A DNA stretch of 64,000 nucleotides. Source: Candidatus Sphingomonas phytovorans (GTDB lineage Bacteria; Pseudomonadota; Alphaproteobacteria; Sphingomonadales; Sphingomonadaceae). This document shows positions 35,078 to 42,578 of this stretch, piece after piece. The notes beneath the pieces were generated by a model. It was not told the origin of the DNA. It did not search any database and worked only from the letters and a program-made list of their open reading frames with translations. The first letter of the stretch is position 1; every line of letters begins with the position of its first letter. A program made the position numbers and the translations under genes. The DNA lies in the NCBI GenBank assembly GCA_029202385.1, contig CP119314.1:4949001-5013000 (forward strand). The letters are read 5' to 3'.

Positions 35078-35521
35078 ATGGCCCTGATTGCGCGCGTTTA
35101 CCGTTCCGATCCTGAAGAACGACGCGGTGCCCCACGGTATCCGGTGCTGGTCGATGCGACGTTGCGTGCGTCCGACGACGGCTTGCCCCTCGACGTCCTG
35201 ATCTACGATCTGTCGATGACGGGTTTCCGCATGGAGACGTCCGACGCGCTGGATGCCGAAGCGATGATCTGGATCGGTATCGCGGGCACGCGGGTCAATG
35301 CCGCCGTCGTCGCGCGGCGGGGCCCCAATGGCTATGGCTGCGAGTTCGTGACCCCGATCACTTTCTATCAGCTCAGCGAGGCGCTCAACCCGGCACCGGT
35401 CGTCGTTCCGCTCATACGCCCTGAAGGGACGGTGGTTCGGCCGAAATGGGGCAGGGTGCTGCTCGCCTCCCTCACCATCGGTGCCTTCATCCTGTGCGTC
35501 GTCTCGCTCTGGCCGGTCTGA
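35078..35521 (+). CDS. PilZ-domain protein with C-terminal membrane anchor
   Basis: 147 residues. RRGAPRYPVLVDATLRA supplies the Arg-rich c-di-GMP motif (RxxxR) and DLSMTGFRMET the (D/N)xSxxG motif, so c-di-GMP binding is likely. A single C-terminal hydrophobic helix (VLLASLTIGAFILCVVSLWPV) would anchor it in the inner membrane with a few residues outside. ATG 35078 has GGAG five bases upstream; a GTG two codons earlier is less well placed. A GGDEF cyclase is encoded at 60509-62101, but no direct link is shown. Confidence 0.82.
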   Translation: MALIARVYRSDPEERRGAPRYPVLVDATLRASDDGLPLDVLIYDLSMTGFRMETSDALDAEAMIWIGIAGTRVNAAVVARRGPNGYGCEFVTPITFYQLSEALNPAPVVVPLIRPEGTVVRPKWGRVLLASLTIGAFILCVVSLWPV

Positions 35522-35527
35522 ACCCGC

Positions 35528-36136
35528 TCAGGTCCCCGCGGCGAGCTGTTCCGCCAGCCAGTCGTTGGCGGTGCAGTCGACCACCAGATGGACCCGGTCG
35601 GTAGTGCCGCGATTGGCCACGCTGTGCGGGTCCGACAGGCGCAGATACCAGGCGCTGCCCGGATCCATCGCCACGGGTTCGCGGTTGACCATGAACTCGA
35701 CCTGCGGGTTCGTCGTGATCGGGATATGAATCCGCGCCGTGCCCCATTCGGCGGCGAGATCGTGATCGAAATGCTCCTTGATGATCGATCCCGGGGTCAG
35801 GCGCATCAGCCGCACGGTCTGGAGCGGGCATTGGAACCAGGCCATCGCCCCGCGGATATGGGGGGCATGATCGAGAAGCGGGCTTTCGTCGAATGCCGTG
35901 ACCGTCGGGTCGGAATAGGCCTGCATGATCGGATGAGTCGCGCCAGCGCTATAGCGTAGCGGCAGCACGCTCCAGTCGCCTTCATAATTCTGCTTCACGA
36001 AATGATCGACCCAGGTCGCGCCGGCGATCCTCTCGAGATCGTCGCGCAGGCCGGCGGGGTCGAACGCGACCGGCAGGCGCAGGCGATCAGCGAAGATGAA
36101 GGGCGATTGGCGCTGCGTTACGAGCATGATAGGCAA
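35528..36136 (-). CDS. aspartyl/asparaginyl beta-hydroxylase-family oxygenase
   Basis: 202-residue cupin-fold Fe(II)/2-oxoglutarate dioxygenase. The metal triad is visible as H122 and D124 in KEHFDHD and H171 in LSDPHSVANRG, with R181 positioned to hold 2-oxoglutarate. Family members hydroxylate Asp or Asn side chains in proteins or peptides. It is transcribed divergently from the Nif11-sulfotransferase gene 86 bases away. A candidate precursor peptide with an Asn-rich tail lies 3 kb off, which makes it the natural substrate to test. ATG at 36136; an ATG three codons later is possible. Confidence 0.82.
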   Translation of the reverse strand: MPIMLVTQRQSPFIFADRLRLPVAFDPAGLRDDLERIAGATWVDHFVKQNYEGDWSVLPLRYSAGATHPIMQAYSDPTVTAFDESPLLDHAPHIRGAMAWFQCPLQTVRLMRLTPGSIIKEHFDHDLAAEWGTARIHIPITTNPQVEFMVNREPVAMDPGSAWYLRLSDPHSVANRGTTDRVHLVVDCTANDWLAEQLAAGT

Positions 36137-36222
36137 GGTATCCGGCGCGGGCGCGACGCCCGTTTTCCGGTTTAGCCTATCGACCGCGGGGGCGGTTGGA
36201 AAGAAATCGTTCGCGGTCCTTC

Positions 36223-37434
36223 ATGACAGACTCAAGCCTTCTTCACGCGGCCGCACCGATCGACCGCTTCCGTGCCTTGGTGATGGCCGACCCTGCGCTG
36301 CAGCAACGACTGAGCGTGATTGTCGACCAGGGAGTCTTCGTGGAAGCGCTGCTCTCCGCCGCGGCGGAGGCGGGCATCGCGATGACCGCTGACGAGGCGA
36401 ATGCGGGACTCACTCCCGATCCGCTCGGTATCTGGCGTTTCAGCGGCGCGCCGGTTACCAGTCGTACCGCGCCGGACGGGGACTGGCTGCCGGTTGCTAT
36501 CGTGCCCAGTTCCGGCGAACTCGCGGTGGACTGGGCGCATTTCAGCAGGTTGCCTCTGGTCGATTCCTTTTTCGAGGATTCGCTACGCCGTGCGCGCCAC
36601 CGCCCGCTCAATCGTCTGCTCCGGCCGCGCACGCCATTGTCGACGCTGCTCAATTCGGTCGGCGAGAATCCGCCTGTTCCCGCCGGCTTCGTCTTTCACC
36701 AGTCGCGCTGCGGATCGACCCTGGTTTCGCAGATGGCTGCCGCCGATGCGCGGAACGTCGTCGTATCCGAAGCGGTGCCGATCGATACGATCGTTCAGCT
36801 TGCGACCGTGCGGACTGATCTGCCGATGGACGAAAGGCTGAGGCTGGTCCGCGCGGTGGTCGGGGCGCTGGGTCGGGACCGGATGGGCGGAGCGGGTCAC
36901 TATATCGTCAAGCTCGACAGCTGGCATACGCTCGCCCTGCCGCTGTTCCGACAGGCTTTTCCGGAAACGCCCTGGATTTTCCTGTACCGGGACCCGGTCG
37001 AGATTCTCGTGTCGCACGCGCGCATGGCCGGGGCGCAGACAGTATTCGGGGCGATGTCCTTCGACCCCTATGGCATCGACGAAAGCATGGCGATGCCGCC
37101 GGATCACTATGCGGCCCGTGCGCTCGGGCGGACTGCCGAAGCCGTGATCGAGCATCTCGGCCTGGGCGGCGGCATGCTCGTCAACTATTCGGAGCTGCCG
37201 GAAGCGATGGAGACGCGCATTCTCCCGCATTTCGGCATGGCACCGGATGAGGAAGCACTGGCTGCGCTCGCGACAGCGTCGGGTCGCAATGCCAAGGCGC
37301 CGAACGAAAAGTTCGTGCACGATAGCGGGGACAAGCAGCAGGAAGCGAAAGACGGTCTTCGCGCCATCGCCGCGCTGTACATGGACGAACCCTATCGCCA
37401 CCTCGAAGGGCTTCGCCGCGCCGGCGAAAAATGA
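36223..37434 (+). CDS. Nif11-like domain fused to a sulfotransferase-like enzyme
   Basis: 403 residues. Residues about 13-63 (DRFRALVMADPALQQRL, then FVEALLSAAAEAGIAMTADE) match the Nif11 pattern normally seen in RiPP leader peptides. A linker with DPLGIWRF follows. The rest is a PAPS-dependent sulfotransferase-like domain: the 5'-phosphosulfate loop FHQSRCGSTLVSQ at 159-171 and the 3'-phosphate motif IFLYRDPVEILVSHARM. The enzyme may carry its own leader-like recognition module. ATG 36223 begins MTDSSLLHAAAP. Its TGA overlaps the next ATG (ATGA), tying it to the synthetase-like cyclase. Confidence 0.75.
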   Translation: MTDSSLLHAAAPIDRFRALVMADPALQQRLSVIVDQGVFVEALLSAAAEAGIAMTADEANAGLTPDPLGIWRFSGAPVTSRTAPDGDWLPVAIVPSSGELAVDWAHFSRLPLVDSFFEDSLRRARHRPLNRLLRPRTPLSTLLNSVGENPPVPAGFVFHQSRCGSTLVSQMAAADARNVVVSEAVPIDTIVQLATVRTDLPMDERLRLVRAVVGALGRDRMGGAGHYIVKLDSWHTLALPLFRQAFPETPWIFLYRDPVEILVSHARMAGAQTVFGAMSFDPYGIDESMAMPPDHYAARALGRTAEAVIEHLGLGGGMLVNYSELPEAMETRILPHFGMAPDEEALAALATASGRNAKAPNEKFVHDSGDKQQEAKDGLRAIAALYMDEPYRHLEGLRRAGEK

Positions 37435-39344
37435 GCGCGCTCTTCGGCATCCTCCGGTTCGATGACGAACCGGCTTCGTCGCGCGACGTGAATCGCATGG
37501 CGAACGTGCTGGCGCATCATGGACCGGACGACCGCCGCACAGTGGTGGAGGGGCCGGTTGCGCTTGGCCATTGCCTGTTGCGGGTGAATCGGGAGGACTG
37601 GTTCGAGGCGCAGCCGATCCAGGACGGTGAACTGACATTGGTCGCCGATGCCCGGATCGACAATCGCGAGGCGCTGGCCGCCAAGATCGGCATAGCCGAG
37701 GCGACATTGCGCGACATGCCCGACAGCGCTGTCCTTCTCGCTGCCTATCGCCATTGGGGTGACGGCTTCGCCGAGCATCTGCTCGGCGATTTCACCTTCG
37801 CGATCTGGAACGCACGGTCGCGCGTTCTGCTGCTCGGCCGCGATCATATGGGGCAGCGCGGGCTGTTTTATCACCATGGCGACACGGCTCTGGTCTTCGC
37901 GACTGATGTGCAGGCACTCTGGGCAGTCGAGGGTGTGCCGCGCCGTCTGTCGGAAGATGCGCTGGGGCGCCGCCTGATGATGGCGGTCGATCGAATTCCC
38001 GGACAATCATTGTTCGAGGAGATCACGATCCTGCCCAATGCCACGGTGTTGCGGTTCGACGATCGCGGCACGGTGTCGTCGCATCGCTACTGGTCGCCGT
38101 GCGCTGGCGTCGAGCATCTCGGCCGGGACGATGCCTATTTCCTGGAGACGTACCGGTCGACGGTGGAAGAAGCCGTCGCCTGTCGGGTCAGGCGGCTGAT
38201 CAAGCCGCCTGCCCTGTGTTTCAGCGGCGGCTTCGACAGCGGCAGTATCGCTGCGTTGGCCGGACCGATCGTGGCGACGCAGGGGGGCAAGCTCATCGCC
38301 ATTTCGTCAGTGCTCGCTGAAGGGGAGGCCTTCCCCTTTGCCAACAACGCGCGTGCCGCCGTCGAGGCCTTCAGGCCATACCCGTTCATGGATTTGCACT
38401 ATTATACGCGTGGAGACGACCACGCCTTCGACGATATCGAGACATCCTTTGCCGCCACCCACAATCCGATCGGGACGCAATATGTGCGCCGGGGGATGTA
38501 CCGGATCGCGGCGTCGACCGGTGCCCGACTGGTCATGGACGGCCATGGCGGTGATTATACGGTCAACATGCGGTCGAACGGCATGCTCGGCCGGATATTG
38601 CTGCGCGGCAACGTCCGACTCTTCGTCCGTGAATTCCGCCTGCGCATGCGCAAGACGCGACATCGTATCCATCATGTCGTACGCCGCGATGTATTGCCCG
38701 GGGTGCTCCCGCTCTGGGCGCTATCGGTGTTCTTCAAAGCGCGGCGCGGCTTCAGGCCGTTCTGGTGGAGAAATGGCGTCGCGCCTCGCTTCGCCCGCGC
38801 ATTGATTTCGCGGGGTGCGGTCGATCCCGCCCGGCTGCATCGGCAATATCAGACGGAAAGCCGTTGGGAGGCGTACCATCAGCAATTGCTGCGGAACACC
38901 GCCGCGGGGCCACCCGCGCAGCGCATTCTCGCCAGCGCCCATGGTCTGGAATTCTCGCGCCCCTTCCACGACAAGCGCGTGGTCGAACTGGGTCTGGCGA
39001 TTCCCGAAAGGCTGCAGTTCCGTGACGGGCTTGAGCGTTACCTCGCGCGCCAAGCCTTTGCCGATCGCCTGCCGGCATCGTTGCTGTCCCATACGCTGGG
39101 CAATAGTCTGGAAGATCCCGACAAGTTCAGGATGGGCAAAGCCTCTGCCCAGGGCGCCCTGGTTGCGGCGCGGACGCTCGATCGTGACGGGCGACTATCG
39201 TACTATCTCGATTTCGATATGCTGGAGCAAGTCATTGCCGGCGTCGACCAGACCCGTCGCAAAGATCATCTTGATCTGTACAATGCGGTCCTGAAGATCG
39301 CAGCGGCACGATTTGTCGCCTGGGTCGATCGCAGCAACGGTTGA
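37431..39344 (+). CDS. asparagine-synthetase-like enzyme, candidate lasso cyclase (C protein)
   Basis: 637 residues, longer than typical lasso cyclases but with their plan. The N-terminal glutaminase-like fold starts MSALFGILRF, where true asparagine synthetases have MCGI: the nucleophile Cys is replaced by Ser, so it should not hydrolyse glutamine. The ATP-pyrophosphatase loop SGGFDS (265-270) is intact and MDGHGGD is present, so acyl-adenylation should work. Such proteins close the macrolactam ring of lasso peptides. ATGA overlap with the upstream Nif11 fusion. No housekeeping asnB context is seen. Confidence 0.8.
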   Translation: MSALFGILRFDDEPASSRDVNRMANVLAHHGPDDRRTVVEGPVALGHCLLRVNREDWFEAQPIQDGELTLVADARIDNREALAAKIGIAEATLRDMPDSAVLLAAYRHWGDGFAEHLLGDFTFAIWNARSRVLLLGRDHMGQRGLFYHHGDTALVFATDVQALWAVEGVPRRLSEDALGRRLMMAVDRIPGQSLFEEITILPNATVLRFDDRGTVSSHRYWSPCAGVEHLGRDDAYFLETYRSTVEEAVACRVRRLIKPPALCFSGGFDSGSIAALAGPIVATQGGKLIAISSVLAEGEAFPFANNARAAVEAFRPYPFMDLHYYTRGDDHAFDDIETSFAATHNPIGTQYVRRGMYRIAASTGARLVMDGHGGDYTVNMRSNGMLGRILLRGNVRLFVREFRLRMRKTRHRIHHVVRRDVLPGVLPLWALSVFFKARRGFRPFWWRNGVAPRFARALISRGAVDPARLHRQYQTESRWEAYHQQLLRNTAAGPPAQRILASAHGLEFSRPFHDKRVVELGLAIPERLQFRDGLERYLARQAFADRLPASLLSHTLGNSLEDPDKFRMGKASAQGALVAARTLDRDGRLSYYLDFDMLEQVIAGVDQTRRKDHLDLYNAVLKIAAARFVAWVDRSNG

Positions 39345-39380
39345 TTGCCAGAGCGTGACCATCGTGCCTGGAAGGTGACC

Positions 39381-39566
39381 TCAGGAATTGCCGTGCTGTT
39401 GGCCCGAGGTAGTGACGTCCGCATTGTTACTATTGTTGTGGTTTTCACTGTTCCGCATCACGGACACGATAACCTGCGGCGTCGACCAAGCCTTGCGTGT
39501 CCGGGAATCCCGAATCTCGCCAGCGCAGCCGTCCGACGTCGCGGCGTTATGGTCAGTGGATGTCAT
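39381..39566 (-). CDS. candidate RiPP (lasso-type) precursor peptide
   Basis: 61 codons on the minus strand in an otherwise gene-free gap. Residues 1-24 are polar; 25-35 (KAWSTPQVIVS) carry a W-x-x-P motif like the YxxP leader element read by PqqD-type recognition proteins. Residues 39-61 are an Asn/Ser/Thr/His/Gln-rich tail (NSENHNNSNNADVTTSG...) ending in Ser61. GGGGGA lies nine bases before the ATG. The tail uses AT-richer codons than the neighbours. The last residue fits an HprK-type lasso kinase, the Asn run fits the hydroxylase, and D50 could be the ring acceptor. All functional claims are inference. Confidence 0.55.
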   Translation of the reverse strand: MTSTDHNAATSDGCAGEIRDSRTRKAWSTPQVIVSVMRNSENHNNSNNADVTTSGQQHGNS

Positions 39567-39805
39567 CTCTTGCGGTCCCCCAACGCGGCGCTTTGCGCCA
39601 GTCCCCGGATTTGTCGAATAATATGGCAGAACGTCAACGCCCGCGCAACCGGACGTGCCGAGCTTCCTAACCGCGACGGTTCGAAATGCGCAAAGGAATC
39701 ACAACCGGTTTGGTGCGGATAATTTTTGCGCTGTAGATTCAATATTTTGTTTGCGGCTTGGCCGAGGAAGTCGCACGGTCGATGTCATAGCCTATTGTGT
39801 CTTCC

Positions 39806-39817
39806 ACCCACGTGGGT
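39806..39817. promoter_or_regulatory. 12-bp perfect palindrome upstream of collar genes
   Basis: ACCCACGTGGGT is a perfect palindrome 76 bases before the first collar ATG and 240 bases before the precursor ATG, between two divergent genes. A dimeric regulator could bind here. The surrounding 39567-39893 contains an AT-richer stretch (39718-39758) and no other gene I can support. Confidence 0.4.
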
Positions 39818-39832
39818 ACAGTCTTCACGGTC

Positions 39833-39855
39833 AACACCTGGGGGGCGGGTGTTTT
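39833..39855 (+). terminator. weak hairpin with short T-run in collar leader
   Basis: AACACC pairs with GGTGTT across a nine-base G-rich loop and is followed by TT, 39 bases upstream of the first collar ATG. It could attenuate the collar operon, but the stem has only six pairs. Confidence 0.25.
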
Positions 39856-39893
39856 AGCGGTGGCGCCTCCCGTCCTGAAGTTGAGAGGCTGCC

Positions 39894-40424
39894 ATGACAC
39901 AACCCTTTGTCGGTGAAATCAGGATTTTTCCGTGGGACTTCAGTATCCGCGGATGGGCGCTTGCCCAGGGCCAGCTTCTGTCGATCCAGCAGAATCAGGC
40001 GCTCTTCTCGTTGCTGGGTACCACTTACGGCGGCAATGGCGTCCAGACCTTCGCGCTGCCGGATTTGCGGGGGCGCACACCGCTCGGCCAGGGACAGGCG
40101 CCTTTCGGTGGCAGCTATACGATGGGGCAGACGAGCGGAACCGAAACGGTTCAGCTGCTGATCACCCAGATTCCGCAGCATACGCATCAGCTGGTCGGTA
40201 CCTCCGCGACGGCGACGAAGCGTGGTCCTGCCGGGCACACCATCGCGGCCGATACGTCAACCATCGTCGACTTCTACGCCGCGGCGGTCCAGGCGCAATT
40301 GACGCAGCTCTCGCCCAACGCAATCGCGAACCAGGGGGGCAATGCGCCGCACTCCAACATGCAGCCGTATCTGACCATGAATTACAGCATCGCGTTGCAG
40401 GGTCGGTTCCCGTCGCGCAACTAG
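39894..40424 (+). CDS. phage tail collar-domain protein (MdpB-like), copy 1
   Basis: 176 residues. Opening FVGEIRIFPWDFSIRGWALAQ and the collar signature GTTYGGNGVQTFALPDLRGR followed by QTSGTETVQL and a C-terminal NQGGNAPHSNMQPYLTMNY are the hallmarks of tail-collar / microcystin-dependent (MdpB) proteins. No signal peptide. GAGAGG precedes the ATG. First of three tandem paralogues. Collar domains trimerise at the tips of phage tail fibres, but no other phage gene is near; here the proteins are more likely bacterial surface or secreted factors. Function unknown. Confidence 0.88.
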   Translation: MTQPFVGEIRIFPWDFSIRGWALAQGQLLSIQQNQALFSLLGTTYGGNGVQTFALPDLRGRTPLGQGQAPFGGSYTMGQTSGTETVQLLITQIPQHTHQLVGTSATATKRGPAGHTIAADTSTIVDFYAAAVQAQLTQLSPNAIANQGGNAPHSNMQPYLTMNYSIALQGRFPSRN

Positions 40425-40460
40425 TGAAACGAAAAGCGGCCGATCGGCACGGAGGATAGT

Positions 40461-41012
40461 ATGTCCAACCCATATCTCGGTGAAGTCAGGATATTCGCAG
40501 GCAATTTCAACCCGCGCGGTTGGGCATTTTGTCGCGGCCAGCTGCTGGCCATCGCGCAGAATGATGCGCTCTACGTTTTGGTCGGCACCACTTTCGGCGG
40601 CGATGGTCAGACGACCTTCGGCCTTCCCGATCTGCAGGGCCGTATCCCGATCGGCCAGGGTCAGGGCCCTGGCCTCTCTCCTTATGTCGTGGGGCAGGCT
40701 AGCGGAACCGAGGGTGTCGTCCTCACGATCAACCAGATGCCCGCGCACAGTCATGCGATGTTCGCATCCACGGTGAAAGGCAACCAGCCGACGCCCGTCA
40801 CGACGTCCGTCCCGGCGTCGCCGGATCAGGGCAATCCGAATACTACGGCGACCTATTATGTTCAGCCCGGTCCTAATCCGCTGACCCCCTCGACGCTTGC
40901 GCCGACGACGATCGGCAGTCAGGGCGGCAATCAGCCGCATGATAACATCATGCCGAGCCTTTGTCTCAATTACATCATTGCGCTGCAAGGTGTTTTCCCC
41001 AGCCGCAACTAG
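40461..41012 (+). CDS. phage tail collar-domain protein (MdpB-like), copy 2
   Basis: 183 residues. YLGEVRIFAGNFNPRGWAFC, then GTTFGGDGQTTFGLPDLQGR and QASGTEGVVLTINQMPAHSH; ends NQPHDNIMPSLCLNY and FPSRN. It differs from copy 1 in the variable loop between the two conserved blocks (Thr/Pro-rich here), the part that carries specificity in tail-fibre tips. It follows copy 1 by 36 bases with its own GGAGG site (40451-40455). Confidence 0.88.
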   Translation: MSNPYLGEVRIFAGNFNPRGWAFCRGQLLAIAQNDALYVLVGTTFGGDGQTTFGLPDLQGRIPIGQGQGPGLSPYVVGQASGTEGVVLTINQMPAHSHAMFASTVKGNQPTPVTTSVPASPDQGNPNTTATYYVQPGPNPLTPSTLAPTTIGSQGGNQPHDNIMPSLCLNYIIALQGVFPSRN

Positions 41013-41027
41013 TATCGGAGATCGATC

Positions 41028-41567
41028 GTGACCGCACCTTTTGTTGGCGAAGTCAGGGTTTTCGGCTTCAATTTTCCACCGCGCGGCTATTTGTTAGCGA
41101 GTGGGCAGCTCATACCTATTTCCCAAAATACAGCGTTGTTCTCGATACTGGGAACCACTTACGGCGGCAACGGCACGAGCAATTTTGCGTTGCCGAACCT
41201 GAATGGCACCGCCGGGATGGGAAATGGCAATGGTCCGGGCCTTACCCCGCGCGTCCTCGGCGAGACGGTGGGCGAAACCTCGGTGACGATACTGAATACC
41301 GAAATGCCGGCGCACAATCATCTGGTCAACGCAGCGAACGTCGCGGTTGCAACTCCTGCGCAGTTGAACAACACACCCAATAGCACGGCCTTGCTGTCCT
41401 TCTGCGGTCCCGGCAATGCCTGGGGAGAGACCTCGACCCCTCCGGTCAACATGTCGCCGCTTGCGATAGGACCTGCTGGCGGCAGTCAGCCGCATAGCAA
41501 CGTTCAGCCATATCTGACGCTCAACTTCTGTGTCGCAACCCAGGGTATCTTCCCGCCGCGGAACTGA
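41028..41567 (+). CDS. phage tail collar-domain protein (MdpB-like), copy 3
   Basis: 179 residues. FVGEVRVFGFNFPPRGYLLA, GTTYGGNGTSNFALPNLNGT and a C-terminal GGSQPHSNVQPYLTLNF. GTG start at 41028, 15 bases after copy 2, with GGAG nine bases upstream. The variable loop again differs (Asn/Ala-rich). The three copies share the scaffold but not the loop, consistent with duplication and diversification. Confidence 0.88.
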   Translation: MTAPFVGEVRVFGFNFPPRGYLLASGQLIPISQNTALFSILGTTYGGNGTSNFALPNLNGTAGMGNGNGPGLTPRVLGETVGETSVTILNTEMPAHNHLVNAANVAVATPAQLNNTPNSTALLSFCGPGNAWGETSTPPVNMSPLAIGPAGGSQPHSNVQPYLTLNFCVATQGIFPPRN

Positions 41568-41594
41568 AGCCGCGGCCCTGATGGGGTTCAATTC

Positions 41595-42140
41595 GTGACG
41601 ACAATGTTTACGCCGCCGGCATTTCAATTGCCGGCGGCGCTACTTTCTCTGGGCTATACGCTTCGTGCAGAGACCGAGGATGACACCCCGGTAGCGTTCC
41701 GGCTTTACGCGTCGACCCGCGAAGAGGAACTGGCGCAAATTCCTGGCTGGAGCGCTGAGCAGAAGCTCGCTTTCGTCAGCCAGCAATTCCAGGCGCAGCG
41801 TACGCACTACAGGAATTTCATCCCGAACTGCGAATATCGCCTGATCGAGCGTGACGGCGTGCCGGTCGGCAGGCTCTATCTCGAAGAGCGGGTCACGCAG
41901 GTGCACATCACCGATATCGTCCTGCTGCCCGAAGAGCGCGGCAAGGGTGCCGGTACCCTCATCCTCAAGGCGCTGATTGAATTCGCGCATGCTCGCGGCA
42001 AGGGCCTGGGCATTTTCGTCGAGAAATTCAATCCGGCACTACATCTCTATCGTCGGCTTGGTTTCGTCGAGATCGACGACGGCGAGGTTTATCTCGAAAT
42101 GGATTGCCCGGTAGAAGGTGCCCAGCCCGCAATCAGTTGA
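41595..42140 (+). CDS. GNAT-family N-acetyltransferase
   Basis: 181 residues. The acetyl-CoA-binding motif is LPEERGKGAGTLILKALIEFA (as two adjoining pieces), followed by NPALHLYRRLGFVEI, the usual GNAT C-terminal block. It starts with GTG at 41595, 27 bases after the third collar gene, and its last eight bases overlap the convergent DUF6916-like gene. GNAT genes often accompany collar/MdpB genes; it may acetylate a collar protein or the peptide, which is inference. Confidence 0.82.
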   Translation: MTTMFTPPAFQLPAALLSLGYTLRAETEDDTPVAFRLYASTREEELAQIPGWSAEQKLAFVSQQFQAQRTHYRNFIPNCEYRLIERDGVPVGRLYLEERVTQVHITDIVLLPEERGKGAGTLILKALIEFAHARGKGLGIFVEKFNPALHLYRRLGFVEIDDGEVYLEMDCPVEGAQPAIS

Positions 42141-42432
42141 ACGTTGCGTAATATTGGGTGCCGGTGGCGTTCTGCGCGGTCGGTACCAGGAATATCCCGA
42201 GTTTTCCCATGGCGTCGTGCTGCAGCGTGAAGAGCTGCTGCGGTATCACGTCCTGATAGGACGACTGAAACAGCAGTCCGAAGGGCGCGCGGCTATCCTC
42301 GCCGCCGAATTTCTTCAGTGCGGTGGCTTCGAGCAGATTGAGAAGGATCGGCGTGTCGCCGGCATGGACGACGGTGAAATCGGTCCCGATGTGAGGCTCG
42401 AAATCCTCATACGTCAATATCCTGTCGAGCAT
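42133..42432 (-). CDS. small DUF6916-like protein
   Basis: 99 residues, beta-rich: LTYEDFEPHIGTDFTVVHAG, then APFGLLFQSSYQDVIPQQLFTLQHDAMG and the closing LGIFLVPTAQNATGTQYYATFN. The pattern 'F-x-L-x-F...Q-x-x-F-x-x-x-H...LFLVP' is that of the small proteins encoded next to tail-collar/MdpB genes. GAAGGGGG precedes the ATG. It lies downstream of the B2-like protease on the same strand, with a 146-base gap in which I see no gene. Role unknown. Confidence 0.72.
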   Translation of the reverse strand: MLDRILTYEDFEPHIGTDFTVVHAGDTPILLNLLEATALKKFGGEDSRAPFGLLFQSSYQDVIPQQLFTLQHDAMGKLGIFLVPTAQNATGTQYYATFN

Positions 42433-42578
42433 TCATTCCCCCTTCAAGCGTGGCAATTGATAGCGCCACGGAGCGTGGGAGTGCCCGATCGACGGTGCAC
42501 AATCAAGATTGCCTCGGATCACCAGCGGGGGTGCAGGCCGGAATATCACCAGATCTGTGCAATCTGGCGAGAGACGGT

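Noticed and set aside
39345..39722. 125-codon plus-strand frame in the peptide-cluster gap
   Set aside because: No ribosome site, erratic composition, and it is antisense to the precursor-like ORF, which fits the context better.
39894..41567. prophage or tailocin reading of the collar genes
   Set aside because: No capsid, portal, baseplate, lysis or integrase genes anywhere in the window; the neighbours are peptide-modification enzymes.
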